Positions 53,230-63,876 of a stretch of 64,000 nt of DNA are shown here, one piece after another; position 1 is the first letter of the stretch; each line of letters begins with the position of its first letter. The DNA is from Paragonimus westermani. Its lineage: Eukaryota; Platyhelminthes; Trematoda; Plagiorchiida; Troglotrematidae. The notes below the pieces were generated by a model. It saw nothing but the letters and a program-made list of their open reading frames with translations. It was not told the DNA's origin and made no database searches. Location of the stretch: positions 51,222 through 115,221 of the forward strand of contig QNGE01002422.1 in the NCBI GenBank assembly GCA_008508345.1, read 5' to 3'. Made by a program: the position numbers and the translations under genes.

Positions 53230-54068
53230 TGAGATCAGCAATGAGTCGTCAATGTCTCATTCTCTGCGCTCCCAGGCTTGGTAAATGTAATGACTGTGGA
53301 CAACACTACGTCGGCCAAACCGGACGGAAATTATCAACGCGAATACATGAACATAAAGTGGCCATCAAGAGGCACGATTCATTTTCCCTGATCTCCACCC
53401 ACGAGGATGAAACTGGACACGCCTTCAACCTGCATACCGCAGAAATCCTTACTCAGACAAACACCAAACATGCAAGAGAATTTCTCGAAGCTTGGTACTC
53501 GTCACCTGGGTCAGTAAACAAACACACCGAGCTGGACAAAATCTATGGGCCAATGCTAACCAAGGATTTGAGGAGAAGCAGAAGCCATCAAGCACAAATG
53601 GCGGTAAACCCAAACGGAGCAACCTGAGCTGATCGGACCAAAGTCGAGACAGAACAGTAAATAACCAATCGGACGGAATTCCAAAACGAAGAGATGATAC
53701 ACCCAGTCAATTCACAACCAATGCGATTCGAGGTCAAAATGCGATAGCGACACAGAGTGAAGCCAATCAGACTCCAGCTCAAGGACTCCGGGAAACAAAC
53801 AATCGGACATCGGGTCAAAGTTCAAGTGCAACAAAATAAACCAATGGTGAGTCAAGTCAAAGGTCAAACACGACGGAAAGTGACCGACCGGAATTCGGGT
53901 CAGTAGGTCAACTTACTGTGCTATATATTAGCAGGCATCCATCGAACTTCACCAAACCTCACGCTCAAAACTGTACGCGGAAATACTTACGCACTGATGA
54001 TGTCACCTCGCTTGGTGATGAAACGTTTGCAACCTAAATGCCAAGCTCGGCAGACATACCGATACCAA
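53230..54068 (+). mobile_element. Penelope-like element 3' part: GIY-YIG endonuclease and hammerhead-like terminus
   Basis: The frame 53142-53627 contains CNDCGQHYVGQTGRKLSTRI then HEHKVAIKRHDSFSLIS, TGHAFNLHTAEIL and EFLEAWYSSPGSVNKHTELD, the GIY-YIG endonuclease pattern of Penelope-like retroelements (HYVG, R in LSTRIHEH, E in EFLEAW). No reverse transcriptase lies upstream, so the copy is 5'-truncated. A 3' region of about 370 bases leads to the hammerhead-like motif at 53994-54040. The stretch ATGAAACGTTTGCAACCTAA and what follows it are shared with 29535-29570. Confidence 0.85.
53994..54040 (+). ncRNA. Hammerhead ribozyme-like core
   Basis: CTGATGA (53994-54000) is followed by stem II GTCACC (54002-54007) pairing with GGTGAT (54014-54019) over a 6-base loop, then GAAA (54020-54023), and a stem III of CGTTT (54024-54028) and AAATG (54036-54040) closing a 7-base loop. 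This is the conserved CUGAUGA-stem-GAAA arrangement of hammerheads, known from Penelope-like elements. After AAATG the bases are CC where a U before the cleavage site is expected, and the 5' strand of stem I is not evident, so this copy is probably inactive. Confidence 0.65.
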
Positions 54069-54170
54069 AGCGGGCGTTAGTTAGAAAATTTTCCAGTCCC
54101 AGTTCATTGGACTGTTAGATGAAAGAACTTCACTTGGTCACAATTACGTTGCAGGTTGATTGATTTCATA

Positions 54171-54963
54171 TGAGATTTATCCACCTGTGCAATCAGTGAC
54201 AGAGAGCAGTTGACATGCCCACCATAGTTGAAAAAAGAATAAGATCCACGTTTTGCCATTATTCAACGTTGACAATTATTCGCACCCAAATACGGAAGGC
54301 CTCGTTGCATCGATTCGATGAACCTGCAATGCAACTTTCTTCGCTTTGCTCTACAGAACTCTCAGATTACCGCTACACTCAACCAAGGAAGAACAAGCTA
54401 ACGTTTTAAACTCAGGCTGTGATTATTCGTTTGTGTGTACCTGCGACGAAGGTTACATTGGCAGAACTGACATGTGTTTGAATTTTTGGATGAAGGGGCA
54501 TTCGCCAGACTGGGCCGAGAAGGTGATTGCGTGGCATAATTCACGCATTTCTAGTTCACAGAAACTTGAGATTTATCCACCTGTGCAATCAGTGATAGAG
54601 AGCAGTTGACATGCCCACCATAGTCGAAAAAAGAATAAGATCCACGTTTTGCCATTATTCAACGTTGACAATTATTCGCACCCGAATACGGAAGGCCTCG
54701 TTGCATCGATTCGATGAACCTGCAATGCAACTTTCTTCGCTTTGCTCTACAGAACTCTCAGATTACCGCTACACTCAACCAAGGAAGAACAAGCTAACGT
54801 TTTAAACTCAGGCTGTGATTATTCGTTTGTGTGTACCTGCGACGAAGGTTACATTGGCAGAACTGACATGTGTTTGAATTTTTGGATGAAGGGGCATTCG
54901 CCAGACTGGGCCGAGAAGGTGATTGCGTGGCATAATTCACGCATTTCTAGTTCACAGAAACTT
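54171..54963 (+). mobile_element. Second Penelope-like endonuclease fragment, tandemly duplicated (396-bp units)
   Basis: Two head-to-tail units, 54171-54566 and 54567-54963, differ at only three positions that I could find (CAGTGACAG/CAGTGATAG, ATAGTTG/ATAGTCG, CCCAAAT/CCCGAAT). Each encodes CDYSFVCTCDEGYIGRTDMC then LNFWMKGHSPDW, a GIY-YIG-like stretch (GYIGRTD) of a different Penelope family from the one at 53230. Both are fragments without RT. The high identity shows a recent duplication. Confidence 0.85.
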
Positions 54964-55019
54964 CCAGCTTCACCCATCACCACACTTCGGGAGGACTCAA
55001 CATTGAACCGGACCGTCTA

Positions 55020-56990
55020 AATGAATGCGATGCGAAATTGCGTCCGAAGCTTCTGTTCCCCATTCTTGGCTGCGCATTGTTCGATGGGTATGGCGTCCAC
55101 AATATATAATTTTGGACTTCTAACTTATGTAGCGCAGTGCATGTCGCTTGACTCATCATGGAGATGTAGATGGCCTGAATGCTGCGCCACGTCGGTCTCA
55201 AGTATTACCTGGGAGTAAACTAACGACGAGCCGTTCCGCTATTTTAACATGCTAGGCCACACAGTCAAACGATTGTTAGGCGAGTGAATGAAAGCTAGTG
55301 TTTTGTACATGCTCCAGTTTGGTTTTTTGGCTGTGACAGTTTGTGAACACGAAACAGACACTTACCTATAAAAGTCGGATATCAGACCTTCGTCATAGCG
55401 ATCAATTAGCTTGTTCAGTAGTCTTTCGTGAACACCGTAAAGGTGTATGTAGTTGCTGGCGGAAAAGGGCTGAAATGAGGAAATACTTCTTGAATGCTTA
55501 TTTCAATTTGGGGGATTATATGACGTAGAATGTGTTGATATAGGAGTTTGTTGGCTAAATATAATATAATCTTCCGATGGTGTCCAGCTTATTACTCAGT
55601 ATTTGAGACTTCGGCACGTGAATGGCTTCCTTTTCATTCCTGATCTTCCATTTAGTCGACCATGTTTCAGCCACGCAGTTCACCATTTTACTGATCACAT
55701 TCATAAACGTTTAATGGTAAGCTGTACACCTGGGACCTCGGACGGTAGGGATGTGGGTATAAGTTTTTTTACAGTGTGTGAAACGTTGCGAGTAAACAAG
55801 TACGGGCTGCTCGCAAGTTGTCCCGAAAACTCGCAACCGACAGGGTGGATCCGCTTATCATTGGTCAGGAAAGACTCCAATATATCACGAGAAGATCGAC
55901 ACGATGAGATCACAGTTAAGCAACCTGATTGCTTAGCAAAGTTTTTTTGATTTTGGTCGACGGACAATATTTCGTTCCATTTGAGCAATGATAAACCCCT
56001 GTGTTGAGAATTGCCCCAAGATCTCGACGGGAAACGAACTGATCACTACAGTGGAGTCACCTGCACCGAATTGCTGGAAACCTCGAGCTTTCAATGGCAG
56101 CACACAACATAGTGCATGGGTGCGTGGATTATTTGCTTGTCTGATTGGAAACGTCCTGATTGAATGGGATGTGTAACTGTTGCTGATAAAATCAATCATG
56201 AATCTCGTATTTATGGTCACATTGCAAACCTAAATTTTTCTTCAGTGAAGGCTTTAGAAAATCATGATGCGGTTTGAAAACGTCTTATGTTTGCTGATCA
56301 GGTGAGATCAAATGCAAAAGTGGACAGGCAAATTTGCAAGAAATGCGGTTGGGTGATATTCAGTCATGAGTTCACAAAACACTATTGGTGAGGGTTGCGG
56401 ACTAGTCTTTTTGTGAATCCTGCGGAAGCGCTGTAAGAATAATTTCACAAGATACCGCCATTGTGCATTGTACTATCACAATAACGGGCAATAAACCGAT
56501 GACAAAATCCTAGAACGTTTATGACATACACAACACTGTCAAATTGACTATTTGTTTCAAGTCCAACAGAGGTCGTTTGCATAGCGAAGTGATGACATTC
56601 GATTACCGAGCATGCTTATGAACATGTCACACTTGACATTTTAACAAAACCCGTCGGTTAGCGGTGCTGGAGCATATGCGGTGTTCTTAGGCCAGGCGCG
56701 AACGTGTGCGAGAAACACACTAAATACAAGCTCCAAAATAAGGAAGACGTTTTTCTCACGACGGATTTGGCATTTCTGCATGTAGTATGAATGTGAGCAG
56801 TACTCAAATACTCAGTCGAGTCTACGCAGTTCGATTAGCATTTTTGCTTTGCAAATGCCAGACTACTGTTATCGCATTTGAGGTTGATGCAAAGATTGCT
56901 CCATATATTCTTTCATGGTTGGTTGCAATAAGCACTTCGTAATCAAGTACTGGGAATGGTGGCATACATTTACGGTGATTTATAGGAATA
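55020..56990. other. No gene recognised
   Basis: Overlapping frames of 95-115 codons occur on both strands between 55603 and 56220, but none has a known motif. Upstream exons of the unidentified minus-strand gene may lie in this region; none could be supported. Confidence 0.4.
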
Positions 56991-56999
56991 GTTAACTGT

Positions 57000-57340
57000 A
57001 ATCATTCTTATGGACAGCAACATCATTGGCTTTTGCTGATGCCTAACTGTCACATAGCCATGGAAAAAGGTAAGCTCTTCCCAATACAAATGACAGCGAT
57101 CCAATTACTAAAACCAGTTATGTCTATATTTAAACACTCAACATCACGATGACTACACCTTGCAAGCAAGGACCCGGCTATCGGTGAGGGTAAGGCGTCT
57201 CCAGCGAAACCGTTTTCTCACGACCTTCATTGCCTTGTGTCAATAAGTGAACTTACTTTACACACGAAGTTTCCAATCAACATTCACGCCACTCGGTCTA
57301 GTTAGCCCCCATCTTACTTAGAACCTCTAGCCGCCGACTC
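57000..57340 (-). mobile_element. Old copy of the non-LTR retrotransposon 3' end
   Basis: On the minus strand, words match the element at 24542-25300 in order: GGCTAAC...GAGTGGCGTGAATGTTG (end of the RT frame), GACGCCTTACCCTCAC, TTGCAAGGTGTAG and CATGGCTATGTGACAGTTAG. Identity is clearly lower than between the other two copies, and the ATG tail is reduced to a few bases. An older insertion of the same family. Confidence 0.75.
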
Positions 57341-57549
57341 TGTGAGTCGTGAGGTGCCCAGCCCGAGAGATGAACCCTGTCAGCCAAACAACTTGGTGAA
57401 TGACTTCATTTATCTACGCCTGATCATTAGCCCACCTCATCCTACGTCAGTGGGCCGAAATGTCAGCAAAAAGTGCGTGATGTAGCAGATGATTAGTTGG
57501 CACCCTTGATTCATGGCTTAACCCAGCTAAGTCCGAACAAACTTGAACG

Positions 57550-58050
57550 TTGAGACTCTGCTAGGAGTCCGGGGATTAAGGTTATTTCAAGGTGAACACC
57601 ACTCATGCTTGGTTGTACCTCTTGCGTTCAGGTGGGCCCTTCGGTTGGCTTACTTTGAAGGAAAGCACCAGATCCGAGTTTTGCTCATTATAATCCAGCA
57701 GTAATGCATATCTTTATCGGTACCGGAATTTGTACTTCGGTTCTCGTGTTTGTGAGACCAATGGGTTAACCACAACGCCAATAACCCCACAATAGTGTTC
57801 CACTTGTCCAATTATTTTGAATGGTAAATAACCACAGTCGCACTGTTCAGCCCAGTCGACAACATCGTGATCAGGACTTCTCGTCCGAGTTTTGATTACT
57901 GTCTTCATTGAACTAATTGAGCATGGTTCAATTATTTGATGAAAGTTCGGGGATTTGGATTAGTTTGCACTGAAAACTACCCACACTTGATTGTAACCTT
58001 TGTATTCATATAAGGCTTTTGACTGGCCTTTTAATCTACAGAGTACTTAA
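57550..58050. repeat. Foldback repeat family, diverged copy C
   Basis: Stretches resemble copies A and B: CCAGATCCGAGTTTTGCTCATTA, TGCATATCTTTATCGGTACC and TCGTGATCAGGACTTCTCGT. The ends about 57570-57650 and 57950-58030 resemble each other (GTCCGGGGATTAAGGTT versus GTTCGGGGATTTGGATT). Heavily diverged, so boundaries are approximate. Confidence 0.45.
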
Positions 58051-59611
58051 GTTCACTTTGTCAATCCTTATGTCCTGGTTTGTGAAATGCCAGCATTACT
58101 TCGAAGTCTAGCCTTCTGAACTCAGTTCAAAATACTATCTCGACATGCGATCCACTCTGAACCCTTCTTGTTCAAGAGCATTAAATCACGTGCACATGCG
58201 GTCAGTATCCAGTCACTTTATCTGTCAGCCCATTAAGTGTCGAGATGTGAATAATAGGTTGGGTCGGCCGAAGTGTTCGCTACTGGCTGCTATCGTTTTC
58301 ACTGATGTGAATGCAGTTTTCTTATCATCTGTCGACTTGTTACCGTCTGCCAATATCCGAAGTGTGACTTCAACGTAGTGAGCAGGTTCACTTGTTGCAA
58401 CTTCTTCAACATTATCATCTTCAGCTTTGCACTGTATTCATGGCTACTATAGGTCGGTTATCGTAGGCTTTGATAATGGTCCACGAAGTTGAGAAGTAAT
58501 GAGCACAGGTGTATAGCAAATAAAGAAGAGAGAAAAATACAAACGATAGCAATCTACTGTCATGAGAAAATGAGCAAAAAAGTTTGCTGATACATGCTTG
58601 CAGTTGACTACGGCACGATAGTGTCAGTGTGTTTCAAACCGGTGGCGTGGATGGTCGCGAATTCTCCAACCAGATAAGGGGCATCTACCGTCCTCGCTCA
58701 TGAAAAGGGTCAGGACTTTCCTGACCCGTGATCACGTCATCGCCTGACCGCCTTGCGGTTTTCTCGAAGCACCAGTAGCCAGAATGAACAGTGCGCGATG
58801 CGGGAGACGCTCTGTAAGCATACGGAGTATATGGCCCAAATATCGGAGATTGCATTTCAATTATCTCAGTTAGTGGCCTCTAACATGCATATTTCCCGAA
58901 TACACATCCACGAATCGATGCGTTGTTCGTGTAGTGAGCTCATTTGATACAAGCCAACTGGCTGGAACAGCAATGAATCTTCCGCACGAACAGATTAGGT
59001 ACCTGTTCCATAGATCAGAACCAGACACACGCATTGTAAAGCCTGCAGCTTATCAACGTTGCCAGTACAGTTTTCGAGAGTACCCACAAAAGTAGTAGTT
59101 TCCTTTTCATATATGTGCCAACAAGATTAGCTAGCTGAACGGACCGTCGGCCTATACAGACATATTCATCAGCTACAGAAACCTATTCATCCACCCTGAA
59201 TTTTAATTATCATCTGATTTCACCATCAATGTACGCTGGTATTCCACGCGAACCATTCAGCTGGCATATTCTAGTTACTGCGAGGACTGTGTGAATCTTT
59301 ATCGATAGTAAATAACTCAGCGCACTTATTACTAGTACACCAAAGTAAGAAGCCAGCACGTAGAACGGTGTTTGATGTACCCGTTTAGCTTATGCGTTTC
59401 CGTCGAAGTCCTATGAGTGTCACAGAACCGTTCTTCGTCAACAGCTCCTTACGCATCCGATCTAGCACACTCTCCGCCCTACGCAGAAAAGCGACTCTAA
59501 GGATGGCTCATTTTTCTTCGGAGGCATACAATTGTGCTTCGTTGCACTGGGAGAACTCACGCTGCCTTTCTTCACGTCTTCGAACTGTAAATCATGGCCC
59601 CCAGTCGTTCT
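58051..59611. other. No gene recognised
   Basis: Flank of the LTR element. Short frames only, including a 73-codon plus frame near 59392-59613 without motifs. Confidence 0.4.
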
Positions 59612-59616
59612 GACCA

Positions 59617-59766
59617 TGTTGTAACGTGAATCAGAACGCAAGGCAGGGGTAACAAGTGTAAACTAGCTTGCATGCTATCGGCCCAGTGACAGTACACGAA
59701 GGACATCAAATCAGATACGAGGTGAAAGTTCTGGCCTTGTGAAGGATGTGCACAACACATACAACA
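59617..59766 (-). repeat. 3' LTR (150 bp)
   Basis: Matches the 5' LTR over both ends (CAGAACGCAAG, GGTAACAAGTGTAAACTAGC, GATACGAGGTGAA) but lacks about 64 internal bases after ATCAAATCA. Bounded inside by the purine tract and outside by GACCA. Confidence 0.88.
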
Positions 59767-59942
59767 TCACTCCCTCTCGGTCAGATTCGAATTGGGCGTA
59801 GGTAAAACGGTCGACCGATTTCGGAGCGTATGATGAGCGACAGAGATTTGAGGGATTTGCAAAGGGTTGCTCCGTACGTGAAGGTAACTTGACTGCCCGG
59901 GTTAATCGTCCAGTAAATAAGTGACGTTGATTAACTTTCTTG

Positions 59943-60562
59943 TTATCCAACTCGTATGTACCGTGTCCGTGGATACGCTTTATGGAAATCGGGAATGAAA
60001 AGCTTGTTTTCCCTTTTTTGTGTGACTAATTCTCCAAGTGGACAAATGTTCCGGGTGCCAGAGTTTTTGCTGACTTGGCATAAGTCTTTCGGTAAGTATC
60101 CCTCCTTCATTTGCAGGTTGTTGAGCTGCATTAAGTTTCGAACGTAGAGCTCTCCCGTACATAAGTTAAGCTGGCGTTTTTCCGGTCGCTCTATGGTGGT
60201 TGACGCGATAACGCTTGAAGCACAGAATCCTCCCACGTTTCCCATTGTAACTGTAATGCCTGTACACACTCCTTCAAAGAGCGATTCAAACGTTCCACCA
60301 TACCATTACTTGCAGGACTGTAAGGAACAGTCGGCGAGTGTTTTATTTTCTGCTGACGTAAAAATTCTCCAAACTCATAACTGACAAACTGAGATCCATT
60401 ATCGATGACAATCTTTTCAGGAATCCCGAAGCGGGCAATGAGGTGTTTCATCCAATGAATTACTGTGGTTGACGTAACATCTCCAGAACTGTGTCTACAT
60501 CCATTTACTGAAGTAGCAATTAGCGACCAGTATGTTGTGTTTATTCCAAGGGGCTGTTGCAA
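59943..60562 (-). pseudogene. LTR-element integrase catalytic core and C-terminus
   Basis: The minus frame at 60562-60191 reads HLIARFGIPEKIVIDNGSQF and continues to VPYSPASNGMVERLNRSLKE. The Asp of VIDNGSQF and the Glu of MVERLN are separated by exactly 35 residues, the D35E spacing of integrases. A neighbouring frame (60269-59943) continues the pol C-terminus (KRQLNLCTGELYVRN, NSGTRNICPLGELV). The frame change marks a frameshift. Confidence 0.9.
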
Positions 60563-60639
60563 ACGGTCCCATAATATAGATATCCAGCTTTACCCACGGA
60601 CGCATAGAATACTCCACTGGTGACACAGGAGCAACTATA

Positions 60640-60850
60640 GGTTTGATTGGTTTGTCTGCATGTTGACAAGGGACGCAATCATTGACAAGAGTCTCGAATG
60701 ACGAAAACGTTCGTGGCCACCAATATCATTCGCTAGCACAACGAAGATTCCGCGTGATTTCAGGATGACCCTCATGAGCGCACAGCACAATCTCACGTTT
60801 TAAACCAGATGGCGGGCCGGGCCCTGATCCACGCATGATGCAGTCGTCTA
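60640..60850 (-). pseudogene. Integrase zinc-binding (HHCC) region
   Basis: Minus-strand translation gives REIVLCAHEGHPEITRNLR, an in-frame stop, YWWPRTFSSFE, then VNDCVPCQHADKP. His-x3-His-type and Cys-x2-Cys spacing matches the N-terminal domain of Gypsy integrases, and the stop before YWWP shows decay. Confidence 0.85.
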
Positions 60851-60978
60851 TCACAGAAAGCTCTTCTCGCAAGTTATAATAGCATTCTAGCTCGTCAGTG
60901 ATATTTTTTTACGCTAGGCCGTCCGGTAGAAACGTATTGTTTCAATTGTTGGAGTTCATCGTCCACTTGTGTATGCTC

Positions 60979-61499
60979 TCACAGTCGCTCTTTGGTTACC
61001 GCATGAATTTCCAAATCATCAATGACAACCACCCTCCCGGAATCGTTCGTATCGTCTGTATCAGTTTGTGTAGGCAAAGGTAAGCGGGAAAGTGCATCAG
61101 CTAATTGACTTTCTGAACTACGTCTATATTTTATTTCGAGTTCGTTATTCAATAGTCTGGTATACCACCAACTGATCCGTAATGGTCTATGGCCTTTAGT
61201 TCCTTGAGTGAGAAGTGTAAATGCTGCATGATCTATTCTCAGAACGAAGCGTCTACCGAAAAGGTACATGTCACTTCTCACAGGCCCAGACACAGGCTAA
61301 AGCTTTCTTCGCTGGCTGGACATTTACGTTCCGTACCAGAAAGTGTTCGTGATGCGTATATGACAATCTCTTCCTGTCCTTGTTGAATTTGAGAAAGAAC
61401 GACTTCTAGACCAACATCGAAGGCATCTGTTGAAACAAACGTACTGCAGGATTCATCAAAGATACTGACAACGAGGACGGAAACAATCGTCTGCTTCAC
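60979..61499 (-). pseudogene. LTR-element RNase H region, frameshifted
   Basis: Two overlapping minus frames together give STDAFDVGLEVVLSQIQQGQ, EEIVIYASRTLSGTERK, then LFGRRFVLRIDHAAFTLL and LRISWWYTRLLNNELEIKYR, ending SQLADALSRLP. This is the RT-connection/RNase H pattern of Gypsy pol. The break falls near 61280. Confidence 0.9.
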
Positions 61500-61839
61500 G
61501 CGTGAAAAAGCTTCTCTCTGTGTGTCGGATCACTCAAAGGGAACACCGGATCTCGTAAGTAATCGGAGTGGCTCGACCACGGTGGTGAAATTCGGAAGGT
61601 GGCTTAAGTAGTATGAGCAGAGTCCGGGGTAACGTTTGAGTTGAAGTAGATTCGTAGGTTCTGGAACATTTGCAATAGCCTCAGTATTTTCCACGTTGGG
61701 GTGTACTCCTTCACCAGATATACTGTGACCATGTTACATAGAATACACACTTGTTCCTGTTCAAACGCAAGTTCAACTGATGGAGACAATTTATCACAGA
61801 AAGAAGATGATTGGAATCATGTTCTTCTTTAGATTTTCT

Positions 61840-62333
61840 GAAAACATCATCCATGTACACAATAGAACCCCGGCATGAAGTTAACTACTGAGTCATGAAT
61901 TTTTGCCAGGCTGAGGGAGCCGAACTCAAACCCATTGGTAGAACGTTGTGCTGAGATAGACCTTCTATGGTGAGAAAAGCAGTGAAAGATCTGGAATCGG
62001 CCGTAAGTGGCATGTGGAAGAAAGCACTTTTGGTGTCCACTTTTGAGAAAAATTTGCTCCGGCAAGTTTAATTAACAGTTCATCTTGATTAGTCAAAATG
62101 GATTTTTCAACCAAAATTCGTCCGTCAAGTGCTCCAAGATCGGTGCACAATTGAACGCTACCGTCTTTTCTAAAAACCGCAACTAACGGATTCACCCAAG
62201 CCGAGCATGTTTTTGGTTCAATAATGTCATTTTGAAGCATCAAATTAATAACGACAGAAACTTTTTCGCTTTGTAAGGAGTACTGTTCGCGGCTGTGATA
62301 TGGAGGACAGTTTTGCATCCGACATTGAACCAA
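61840..62333 (-). pseudogene. LTR-element reverse transcriptase
   Basis: Minus frame with IEPKTCSAWVNPLVAVFRKD, GSVQLCTDLGALDGRILVEK and NQDELLIKLAGANFSQK, then in another frame LPMGLSSAPSAWQKFM, a stop, and YMDD (61846-61857), the catalytic box. All key RT blocks are present in order but split by a frameshift and stop. Confidence 0.92.
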
Positions 62334-62539
62334 CTGGGTGGACTACCTTGACTGCACGGCCAATCGAATCAGCAAATAATTGTGGGTATTTATGATGCAA
62401 TAATGGCACCTCAGCAGAAGCTATTGTCATACGTTCAATAGAATGTATCAGATTCAGGGTAACCATTGTGTTACGACCTAACAATGGTTTTCTGTTCGTG
62501 TTGCGTATATACACGACAACAGAAGCAGGTGGAGAAAAC

Positions 62540-62860
62540 TCAACACAGTTGGAGTAATATAAATCCTTTCATTTCTACGGGTGCATTGCAGTAGCTGTCA
62601 AATTTATAAACCTTTGAGTGCACAGGTAGATGTTTGAAATAACGCTCATAAAATGAATAGGGGATTACAGTGATTGGAGATGCAGAATCTAGTTCCATCT
62701 CAAGAGTCAGTCTTAAGGCTGAAGATAGAGGATAAATCGGTCGAACATCTGAACGGGGTAATCGTGGTTCTTTAACAGACATGGAAGCAGCAATACATTC
62801 GTCAGAATGAAGGACAAATTGTTTCTGCGGTAGGAAGTTCTTCTGGAACAGTAAAAGCAC
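62540..62860 (-). pseudogene. LTR-element aspartic protease
   Basis: The minus frame contains LEMELDSASPITVIPYSFYE. The triad DSA (62681-62689) stands where retroelement proteases have DSG or DTG. It lies between the zinc knuckles and RT, as expected. The Ala may be decay or a lineage trait. Confidence 0.8.
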
Positions 62861-62891
62861 CTCCCTCTAGTGCATGTACCGAGCGCGTACT

Positions 62892-62999
62892 GCAGAGTTC
62901 TGCAGAGTGACCAATCTTAGCACAGCTTGAACATTTAGCAGTTCTTGTCGGGCATTCCAGATTATTCGCATGATTTGCTGTTGATCCACACCGGAAACA
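62892..62999 (-). pseudogene. LTR-element gag zinc knuckles
   Basis: Minus-strand reading gives CFRCGSTANHANNLEC, a slightly stretched knuckle, then CSSCAKIGHSAELC, a perfect Cx2Cx4Hx4C. Two knuckles at the end of gag fit a Gypsy element. The rest of gag (to about 63650) is too broken to read. Confidence 0.88.
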
Positions 63000-63662
63000 T
63001 TTGCCAAGAGGTTAAAAGGCAGCTGACGGCTTCGAATTTTCGGTCACTGAAACCAACTGTGGCGATTCGGGGAACGATTCACATTGTGCTCGATCTTGCT
63101 CTTTGACAGGGGTAATTTCACAGGCCTTCTCTCAAGATAATTTAGATCCGTCCTCAGTCTAAAGGGATTGACAGATTTTTTTCATTTCATACCCCCAAAT
63201 ATAAGCTGTTGTATGAGCATGCAATCTTCAAGCTTCTTAGTAGGTAATTTAGAGTACTCAGACGGTCGGATGGTTCTTATAAATAAATCGAAAAATGAGT
63301 CCTTCCAGTGATTCTCCAGTTTGCTGGCTGACGCGGAAGAAAGTCAACCTGGAAGTGTATATGTTGGTAACGTCCCCTAGCAAATTGTCAATAGTATCTA
63401 AAGCCTCCTCCAATGTGGCTTATGGCGCAGAGAATGAATTTCAAACTGTCACTGCCCTTCACTCCCCAGATGATTGCGGAGAAGTTTTAGTTTAGTTAAC
63501 TCTGTCAGGTTCAGCGATGGATTTAACACATTGAGCAAATCCACGTAATCCGTAAATGTCGTCTTCCACGTAATCCACTAATCTGGCGTTGGAAGTACTG
63601 CTGGACCCACCCAAAATGTTGCAGGTGCATTCATCGAAGTGAACATTGCGGACGACGCCATA

Positions 63663-63876
63663 TGTTGTGAAGTAAATCAGAACGCAAGAGAGAGGTAACA
63701 AGTGTAAACTAGCACGCATGCAATCTGCCCAGTGGACGTGCACGGAGGACATTAAATCAAGGAACGAGTTAGAATTAAACCAATCATATTCGCGATGTAT
63801 CACGCGATCGTTAGTAGCCGATGAGATACGAGGTGAACGTTCTGGCCTCATAAAAGATGTACACACACGCACAACA
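63663..63876 (-). repeat. 5' LTR (214 bp)
   Basis: Same ends as the 3' LTR (TGTTGT and ACAACA). It contains about 64 bases not present in the 3' LTR, between ATTAAATCA and GAGATACGAGG. Substitutions between the pair are frequent, which indicates age since the LTRs are identical at insertion. Confidence 0.88.

Noticed and set aside
53588..53818. 76-codon minus-strand frame
   Set aside because: Lies antisense over the end of the Penelope endonuclease frame and has no motif of its own.
55603..56220. Overlapping frames of 95-115 codons on both strands
   Set aside because: No motif on either strand, and no link in phase to the minus-strand exons at 52.3 kb could be shown.
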